Below the pieces are notes generated by a model that saw only the letters and a list, made by a program, of their open reading frames with translations, made no database searches and had not been told where the DNA came from. 64,000 nucleotides of DNA, taken from positions 368,692 to 432,691 of the forward strand of contig NZ_CANMFD010000001.1 of the NCBI RefSeq assembly GCF_947496995.1. Direction: 5' to 3'. The stretch comes from an uncultured Roseibium sp. (GTDB taxonomy: Bacteria > Pseudomonadota > Alphaproteobacteria > Rhizobiales > Stappiaceae). This document shows, piece by piece, positions 58,591 through 64,000 of this stretch (position 1 is the first letter of the stretch; each line of letters starts with the position of its first letter). The position numbers were made by a program, and so were the translations under genes.

Positions 58591-59433
58591 TTGAGCGAGG
58601 CAGCAACACTTCTGGACACAAGAAGTCCGTTCGGCACCTATCCGGTCGAACGGATGGTCCGTGCTGCCTGGCGCCTGGCCGACCGGCATGAACTGTCCAA
58701 GGGGCTGCGCATCCGCATCCGCGCTCTGGTCGCACGGCTTTTCAGGGGGCCTTACGATCTGGAGGCGGACGGTCTGAAATTCCGCATCTATCCGGGCGAG
58801 AATTACGACGACCGCAAGATCCTGTCCAAGGGGCGCTTGCCGGAACGCGAAGAACACAGGCTGATCGCGCCTCATCTGGGCGAGGGCAAGGTGTTCGTCG
58901 ATGTCGGCGCCAATATCGGCTCTTACGCGATCTTCGCCGCCGGTCTCGGCGCGCAGGTGGTCGCGATAGAGGCCAATCCGCAGACGGCGGACAAACTGAC
59001 GTTCAATGTGCGGGCCAACGATCTGCTGGACAGTGTGACGGTCGTCCGCTCGGCCGTCGGCCCGCGCGACGACACGCTGCCCTTGTGGCAGGAGCCGAGC
59101 AATTGCGGCTTTGCCACCTTCGTCAAGGACCTGACCACCGGAGAGTGGGCGGGCGACTGGACGCCGACTTTCGTGAAAGTCCGGCCGCTGACAGCCCTGT
59201 CCGACGAACTGGGTCTGCGCAAGATCGACGTATTGAAAGTGGATGTGGAAGGGTTCGAGGACCGTGTGGTGCTTCCCTTCCTGCGGCACGTGGACAGGGA
59301 CCTCTGGCCCCGTGTGATCCTTCTTGAAACCAACTGCCGGCCCTACTGGACCGAGGATTGCCTGAGCGAACTGGCAAACCGGGGCTACCAGGTGACCGGC
59401 CGAACGAATGACAACATGGTCTTCGAGCTTTGA
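58591..59433 (+). CDS. FkbM family methyltransferase inside the sdh operon
   Basis: This 281-residue SAM-dependent methyltransferase is of the FkbM (Methyltransf_21) type. The AdoMet motif is [32 protein letters not shown], and the later motif is [13 protein letters not shown]; the family often methylates sugars or secondary metabolites. TTG 58591 is the likely start, with GGGAGGGGG just upstream and 13 bp after sdhA. The gap to sdhB is 64 bp. The tight spacing suggests co-transcription with sdh. The substrate is unknown, and nothing indicates a role in complex II beyond position. Confidence 0.85.
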   Translation: MSEAATLLDTRSPFGTYPVERMVRAAWRLADRHELSKGLRIRIRALVARLFRGPYDLEADGLKFRIYPGENYDDRKILSKGRLPEREEHRLIAPHLGEGKVFVDVGANIGSYAIFAAGLGAQVVAIEANPQTADKLTFNVRANDLLDSVTVVRSAVGPRDDTLPLWQEPSNCGFATFVKDLTTGEWAGDWTPTFVKVRPLTALSDELGLRKIDVLKVDVEGFEDRVVLPFLRHVDRDLWPRVILLETNCRPYWTEDCLSELANRGYQVTGRTNDNMVFEL

Positions 59434-59497
59434 TCTCGAGCCAGAAGACCAACCGGCCCGGACGCGAAACCAGGGCCCAACGCGGAGCAGTAACGAC

Positions 59498-60280
59498 ATG
59501 GTTCAGCTGACGCTTCCCCGGAACTCCCAGGTGACGGAAGGCAAGGTGTGGGACAAGCCGGAAGGCGCAACCAACCTGCGTGAGTACCGCATTTACCGCT
59601 GGAACCCGGACGACGGGCGCAACCCCCGGGTAGATACCTATTTCATCGACGCGGACGACTGCGGCCCCATGGTTCTGGACGGCCTGATCTTCATCAAGAA
59701 CAAGATCGACCCGACCCTGACGTTCCGCCGGTCCTGCCGGGAAGGCATCTGCGGGTCCTGCGCGATGAACATCGACGGCACCAACACCCTGGCCTGCACG
59801 AAGGGCATGGACGAGGTCGCCGCCGACGTGGTCAAGATCTACCCGCTGCCGCACATGCCGGTGGTGAAGGATCTCGTGCCGGACCTGACGCGCTTTTACG
59901 CCCAGCATCGCTCCATCGAGCCGTGGCTCCAGACCGTGTCGCCGCCGCCGGAAAAAGAGTGGCTTCAGTCGCACGAGGACCGGGTGAAGCTGGACGGTCT
60001 GTATGAGTGCATCCTGTGTGCCTGCTGCTCGACGTCCTGCCCGTCCTACTGGTGGAACGGCGACCGCTATCTCGGCCCGGCAGTCCTGCTTCAGGCCTAC
60101 CGCTGGCTGATCGACAGCCGCGACGAGGCGACCGGCAAGCGCCTGGACGATCTGGAAGATCCGTTCCGCCTCTACCGCTGCCACACCATCATGAACTGCT
60201 CCCAGGCTTGCCCGAAGGGTCTCAACCCTGCCAAGGCAATCGCCGAGATCAAGAAGATGATGGTCGAACGCCGGGTCTGA
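59498..60280 (+). CDS. sdhB: succinate dehydrogenase iron-sulfur subunit
   Basis: SdhB carries the 2Fe-2S, 4Fe-4S and 3Fe-4S clusters that pass electrons from FAD to quinone. The 260-residue protein shows the ferredoxin-like cysteines in [25 protein letters not shown], then [16 protein letters not shown], and [24 protein letters not shown] 59498 has GGAG about 10 bp upstream; the track start adds 30 unrelated residues. A strong terminator ends the operon. Confidence 0.98.
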   Translation: MVQLTLPRNSQVTEGKVWDKPEGATNLREYRIYRWNPDDGRNPRVDTYFIDADDCGPMVLDGLIFIKNKIDPTLTFRRSCREGICGSCAMNIDGTNTLACTKGMDEVAADVVKIYPLPHMPVVKDLVPDLTRFYAQHRSIEPWLQTVSPPPEKEWLQSHEDRVKLDGLYECILCACCSTSCPSYWWNGDRYLGPAVLLQAYRWLIDSRDEATGKRLDDLEDPFRLYRCHTIMNCSQACPKGLNPAKAIAEIKKMMVERRV

Positions 60281-60304
60281 TCCTGTCGAAAACCCAAGAG
60301 CTTG

Positions 60305-60334
60305 AAAGGCCGTCCTTCGGGGCGGCCTTTTTTT
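60305..60334 (+). terminator. intrinsic terminator after sdhB
   Basis: AAAGGCCGTCC pairs with GGGCGGCCTTT (one G-T wobble) around a stable TTCG tetraloop, followed by a T run. It starts 25 bp after the sdhB stop and ends the sdh operon. Confidence 0.94.
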
Positions 60335-60625
60335 GTTCCAGAGGTTCGACAGGCCACATGGCCGGCGCATCACCTGCCGCCTCATGCGGGCACCGGTTTT
60401 GCGTGGTGAACCCGCAAGTACCGGGAAGGGCAGGTTCCACAAACCCATTCCTGCAGCACCGGCATCGACCGGCAGGCAGTCTTGTGACACGCTGCCTCTT
60501 ACGGTGGGAAAGCCATGGAACCGCTCACGTTGGCTTCACACTCTTGTGCGGGGAAGCGCAAGGGAGTTGAGTTGTCTCGGCGCGCGAATGGCTTACCTCT
60601 TAACGCAATTGATGGAGGATCCTAC
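60335..60625. other. intergenic region before msrA, no gene seen
   Basis: The region contains several short GC-rich complementary segments (CCTGCC with GGCAGG, GCGGG with CCCGC, ACCGG with CCGGT) between 60370 and 60450, but no riboswitch signature that I recognise. The msrA promoter is probably here. Confidence 0.4.
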
Positions 60626-61270
60626 ATGAAGCGCCTTTTGCCGCTATCTGTCTTCGCCGCTCTTGCAGCAGCAACTCCCTATACACAGGCGCAGGCGGAA
60701 ACCGCGATCCTTGCCGGTGGATGTTTCTGGTGCGTGGAATCGGATCTGGAAGCCCTTCCCGGCGTGCGCGAAGTCGTCTCGGGGTATGCCGGCGGAACGA
60801 CGCAGAACCCGACCTACAAGGATTACGAGCGGGGCGGTCACCGGGAGGTGGTGAAAGTCGATTTCGACGAAAGCCGGATCAGCTATGGCGATCTGGTCGG
60901 AATTTTTCTGCGAACGATCGACGTGACGGATGCGGGCGGTCAGTTCTGCGATCGCGGCCATGGGTATTCCTCGGCGCTCTATCCGCTGGACGCGGCACAG
61001 GCAAAACAGGCCGAGGCGGAAATTGCCCTGGCGCGCAAGACACTCGGGTCAAAGGTCGTCACTCCTGTCGAACAGCCGGCAGTCTTCTGGCCGGCCGAAG
61101 ACTATCATCAGAACTATTACAAGAGCGACGTGCGCACGCTGACACGCTTCGGGTATGTCTCGCGGGCCGATGCCTACAAGGGCTATCGCAAGGCCTGTGG
61201 TCGCGACGCACGGGTTAAATCCGTCTGGGGCGCTGAGGCTTTTGAAGGGTTGCCGAAGTCGGGGTCTTGA
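60626..61270 (+). CDS. msrA: exported peptide-methionine (S)-S-oxide reductase MsrA
   Basis: MsrA reduces methionine-S-sulfoxide in proteins. The 214-residue protein starts with a signal peptide (MKRLLPLSVFAALAAATPYTQAQAE, cleavage near residue 23-25), so it should act in the periplasm. The catalytic motif is AILAGGCFWCVESDLEALPGV, followed by VVSGYAGGTTQNPTYKDY and YHQNYY. A recycling Cys may be the one in RKACGRD. The start ATG 60626 has GGAGGAT upstream. No msrB is adjacent. Confidence 0.93.
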   Translation: MKRLLPLSVFAALAAATPYTQAQAETAILAGGCFWCVESDLEALPGVREVVSGYAGGTTQNPTYKDYERGGHREVVKVDFDESRISYGDLVGIFLRTIDVTDAGGQFCDRGHGYSSALYPLDAAQAKQAEAEIALARKTLGSKVVTPVEQPAVFWPAEDYHQNYYKSDVRTLTRFGYVSRADAYKGYRKACGRDARVKSVWGAEAFEGLPKSGS

Positions 61271-61386
61271 GGCACTTTCGCGCCCGAATCTGGCCGGATC
61301 TGGCGCGATACGACATTAAAATTTGCCGTTGAGGAATTTGTGACCTACATTTTTGCGGGTGGGCTCGCGTCTGGAAGGACGGTGTC

Positions 61387-61908
61387 ATGCTTGGTTTGTT
61401 TGGAAGTCCCTCATTAAGGGAGCCGGAATTCATTTCGGAACTCAGAGCTGTCGAAACGGAAGACCGACTTCGCTTGAAGACCGCCGGCTTGCTGGAAGCC
61501 GCCGGGCTGGAGATCCGCGACACCAACACACCGACCGAGTTTGCCGCCGCGGCCACTGTCGCGATCATGAGGCTGGTGCTCGCGACAGCCGAACGCGACT
61601 TTGACGATCTGTCGTTCGAAAACCGGTTCGTGACCGGTCTCTTCGGGTTTCTCATGGCACATGACCTGTCCCGGCGGACCAATGCCGATCTGGGGGTCGT
61701 GCTGGGCATTGCCGGTCTCGATCTCTTCTCGCGTGAGGAAATCGACCAGATCTACACCCTCGGCAAGTCCTACCGGCGCCTGCGTCAGCATCGCCAGATC
61801 CATCTGGCCTTGCGTGAGGTCATCAGCGGGTTCCTTGCACACCCCAGCGCGGAGACCCTGGACGACCTTGCTGGCGTCTATCAATTGTGCCTGCGCGGGG
61901 ACGGCTGA
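61387..61908 (+). CDS. hypothetical protein, helical, family not recognised
   Basis: This 173-residue protein is predicted to be mostly alpha-helical, with no signal peptide or clear membrane segment. Segments include LRAVETEDRLRLKTAGLLEAAGLEI, AATVAIMRLVLATAERDFDDLSFENRFVTGLFGFLMAHDLSRRTNADLGVVLGIAGLDLFS and a C-terminal LREVISGFLAHPSAETLDDL. GGAAGGA precedes the ATG and codon use matches its neighbours, so it looks like a real gene. It lies 116 bp after msrA and converges on the outer-membrane protein gene. No function is proposed. Confidence 0.75.
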   Translation: MLGLFGSPSLREPEFISELRAVETEDRLRLKTAGLLEAAGLEIRDTNTPTEFAAAATVAIMRLVLATAERDFDDLSFENRFVTGLFGFLMAHDLSRRTNADLGVVLGIAGLDLFSREEIDQIYTLGKSYRRLRQHRQIHLALREVISGFLAHPSAETLDDLAGVYQLCLRGDG

Positions 61909-61926
61909 AGCGGATCGGTGAGGCGA

Positions 61927-62643
61927 TCAGTATCGGTAGCCAAGGCCGAGATTGAACACGTCGATATTGTTGCTTGCCGTCATGATCGTCGAAAGCTCAT
62001 TCATGTTGAACTGGATATCGTCAAACCGGAAGTGCTTGTAGTCGGCGCGCGCGAAAAACCCGTCGTTGATCCGGGCCTCGACCCCGCCGCCGAGCACCAG
62101 TGCAAGGGCTGTTTTGGAATAGGAGGATTCCAGCATGCGCGCCGGCGGCGGTGAAAACATATCGTCTTCCGCGAGCATGGCCCGTGTTTCGTGGTCCACC
62201 TGCAGGCGTCCATAGCCGACCCCGGCGGAAACATATGGCATGAACCTACCGGCATCGAAGCCGAGACGGACGGTTCCCGAACTCAGCCACTTGCCCTGCA
62301 CGGAAAGATCTTTCGACGCGTCGCTGCGAAAATTGGTGACCATGCCCTCCAGATGAGCGCCCAGAACCAGCTGGTTGAACTGGTGATCGTAGCCGACCGA
62401 ACCGCCGAATACCCCGGACCGCTCAAAATTGCTTTCCTTGTTCGTATTATATCTGGACTCCGCGGTGCCCGAGACGTTCAAAAACGCACCGCCGGCAAAA
62501 AGAACGCCGCTGAAGCCGGACCAGTCGGAACGCTCCAGGCGAAGATGTTCCACAGTGCCGAAGGTGGCGACAGGCACATCCGCTGCCAAAGCGGAAGCAG
62601 TAGAACCAAGAAGAAACAACCCGAAAACAGTTGCGATGCGCAT
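61927..62643 (-). CDS. outer-membrane beta-barrel protein (Omp25/31-like)
   Basis: This 238-residue protein has a signal peptide (MRIATVFGLFLLGSTASALAADV). A series of alternating amphipathic beta-strands follows, ending in YRY with a C-terminal aromatic, as expected for a BAM substrate. Typical segments are WSGFSGVLFAGGAF, GVFGGSVGYDHQFNQLVLGAHLEG, FMPYVSAGVGYG and FFARADYKHFRFDDIQF. It fits the OMP_b-brl family common in Hyphomicrobiales as Omp25/31 or RopB. GGGGG precedes the ATG. The specific role is unknown. Confidence 0.88.
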   Translation of the reverse strand: MRIATVFGLFLLGSTASALAADVPVATFGTVEHLRLERSDWSGFSGVLFAGGAFLNVSGTAESRYNTNKESNFERSGVFGGSVGYDHQFNQLVLGAHLEGMVTNFRSDASKDLSVQGKWLSSGTVRLGFDAGRFMPYVSAGVGYGRLQVDHETRAMLAEDDMFSPPPARMLESSYSKTALALVLGGGVEARINDGFFARADYKHFRFDDIQFNMNELSTIMTASNNIDVFNLGLGYRY

Positions 62644-62721
62644 TTGTAAACCCCCACGAAAGCTCAGCCTGAGTCTTTCATATCGCGAAAAGGGTCAATG
62701 CTTCGTTAAGGTTAACAGTCT

Positions 62722-64000
62722 TCAAACGCCTGCTTCGAAAGCCTCGACGAGATCAAGGAATGCCTCGCCGTATTTCTCCAGCTTCGACTGGCCGACGCCG
62801 GATACTGCAAGCAGCGCATCCTTGGTCACCGGACGCGCGGACGCAATACCGGCCAGGGTTGCATCCGGGAACACCACATAGGAGGGGACTTTCTGGTCGC
62901 GTGCGATCTGGGTCCTGAGGCGGCGCAACCGCTCGAACAGAAGCTTGTCTTCATGGTCGAGCTCGTCGGCGACCGAACCTGTGCGCGATGTGCGGGTCTT
63001 TTTCAACCCGGCCGCGTTGCGGTCCTTGCGCAGGGCAAGTGTTTCTTCGCCGCGCAGCACGGAGCGGGCCTTTTCCGTCAGGACGAGGGCGCCGAACTGG
63101 GTGTGATCGACGTCGACAAACCCTGCGGCGACGAGCTGTCGTGCGAGTGACTGCCAGGTCTTCTGCGCCACTTCCGCGCCGATGCCGAAGACCGACAGGG
63201 CGTCATGACCGAAGCGGGTGGTCTTCTCGTTGCTCTTGCCGAGCAGCACGTCGATGACATGACCGGTTCCGAAGCGCTGTCCGGTGCGGTAGATGGCCGA
63301 CATGAACTTCTGCGCGGCTTCCGTTCCGTCCCAGGTTTCAACCGGCGACAGACAGGTATCGCAATTGCCGCAAGGCTTCGGGTAGGTCTCGCCGAAATGG
63401 GCCAGCAGCGCCTGGCGCCGGCAGCCCGAGGTCTCGCAAATGCCGAGCAAGGCGTTCAGCTTGGCGTTTTCCGCGCGTTTGACCTCGTCCGGAGCATCGC
63501 CTTCGGCAATCATGCGCCGCCGCTGCACCAGATCGGCCATGCCGTAGGCCATGAAGGCTTCCGCCGGAGCGCCGTCGCGGCCGGCCCGGCCCGTCTCCTG
63601 GTAATAGGCCTCGACGGAGGACGGCAGGTCCAGGTGCGCGACATAGCGCACGTCCGGCTTGTCGATCCCCATGCCGAAGGCGACGGTGGCCACGAGGCAC
63701 AGGTCCTCCTCAAGCAGAAAAGCGTCCTGGTTGGCCGATCTCTCCTCGGCCGGCAGCCGCGCGTGATAGGGAAGCGCCCTGATGCCTTTCTCGGTAAGCC
63801 ACGCGGCGATGTCCTCGACCTTCGCCCGCGACAGGCAATAGACGATGCCGCTTTCGTTTTCGTGCTTCTTCAGGAAATCCAGAAGCTGCTGACGCTGGTT
63901 GGTGCGCTCGACGATTTCGTAGCGGATGTTCGGCCGGTCGAAACTGGTCGAGAAGACTTCTGCGTCTTCAAGCTGCAGCCGCGCCAAGATGTCCTTTTGG
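62722..64000 (-). CDS. recQ: ATP-dependent DNA helicase RecQ, C-terminal part
   Basis: This is a 3' to 5' DNA helicase of recombination and repair. The visible 426 residues begin in helicase domain 2 ([60 protein letters not shown]). They continue through the RQC zinc-binding domain (cysteines in [31 protein letters not shown]), a winged helix, and an HRDC domain (about the last 75 residues: [37 protein letters not shown]). The N-terminal ATPase domain lies beyond the window, and the frame is open to base 64000. Confidence 0.96.
   Translation of the reverse strand, partial: QKDILARLQLEDAEVFSTSFDRPNIRYEIVERTNQRQQLLDFLKKHENESGIVYCLSRAKVEDIAAWLTEKGIRALPYHARLPAEERSANQDAFLLEEDLCLVATVAFGMGIDKPDVRYVAHLDLPSSVEAYYQETGRAGRDGAPAEAFMAYGMADLVQRRRMIAEGDAPDEVKRAENAKLNALLGICETSGCRRQALLAHFGETYPKPCGNCDTCLSPVETWDGTEAAQKFMSAIYRTGQRFGTGHVIDVLLGKSNEKTTRFGHDALSVFGIGAEVAQKTWQSLARQLVAAGFVDVDHTQFGALVLTEKARSVLRGEETLALRKDRNAAGLKKTRTSRTGSVADELDHEDKLLFERLRRLRTQIARDQKVPSYVVFPDATLAGIASARPVTKDALLAVSGVGQSKLEKYGEAFLDLVEAFEAGV

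Noticed and set aside
60350-60460. cobalamin-type riboswitch before msrA
   Set aside because: CCTGCC/GGCAGG and other complementary segments are present, but the B12-box and the conserved core pattern are not.

Overview
The window looks like a core chromosomal segment of an alphaproteobacterium, most likely Hyphomicrobiales (Rhizobiales) and perhaps near Stappiaceae (Roseibium/Labrenzia). This is inferred from gene order and protein style: high GC, Fur/Mur beside rimI and plsC, an Xre gene between lnt and metK, the cycM/kdsB/pheA cluster, a YlxR-L7Ae fusion, a small 4.5S-type SRP RNA ahead of dnaX, and a DnaX that has lost most zinc-ligand cysteines. No species call is possible without a search.

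Layout. 1-2.9 kb: end of hslU, a universal stress protein, an Nfu iron-sulfur protein, then tsaB-rimI. 3-13.3 kb: a long + strand run of fur/mur, plsC, miaB, phoH (ybeZ), ybeY, ybeX, lnt, an Xre regulator, metK and trmB. 13.6-25.3 kb: the translation/RNA block rimP, nusA, ylxR-L7Ae, infB, rbfA, truB, an unexpected nucleotidyltransferase, rpsO and pnp. 25.3-35.5 kb: a GGDEF-EAL protein, dapB, gpmA, the minus-strand genes adenosine kinase, pheA and kdsB, a divergent membrane cytochrome c, and a second diguanylate cyclase. 35.6-43.5 kb: a yej-type peptide ABC transporter with two tandem binding proteins. 43.7-46.1 kb: a small Xre regulator, a 264-bp MITE-like element and a SulP transporter. 46.1-49.5 kb (minus strand): lytic transglycosylase, histidine phosphatase, nudC and a HIT protein. 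49.7-55.5 kb: SRP RNA, a phasin-like gene, dnaX, ybaB, recR, an EI24 membrane protein and glutaminase. 55.9-60.3 kb: sdhC-sdhD-sdhA-(FkbM methyltransferase)-sdhB. 60.6-64 kb: exported msrA, an unknown protein, an outer-membrane beta-barrel and the C-terminal part of recQ.

Most of this is housekeeping and I see no defence island, prophage, CRISPR array or biosynthetic cluster. The least ordinary items are: the FkbM methyltransferase gene inside the succinate dehydrogenase operon, together with a large nested palindrome in the sdhC leader; the MITE-like element next to sulP, which has 20-bp terminal inverted repeats and TA flanks; twin hairpins and nested palindromes between gpmA and the adenosine kinase gene; strong hairpins before and after metK; a terminator-like hairpin in the rimP-nusA leader; and an orphan nucleotidyltransferase between truB and rpsO.

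Start sites were moved from the ORF track wherever a Shine-Dalgarno sequence, family length or operon overlap favoured another codon. Four genes appear to use TTG (phoH, the transglycosylase, the FkbM gene and possibly kdsB). Promoter and operator calls were made by eye and are tentative.
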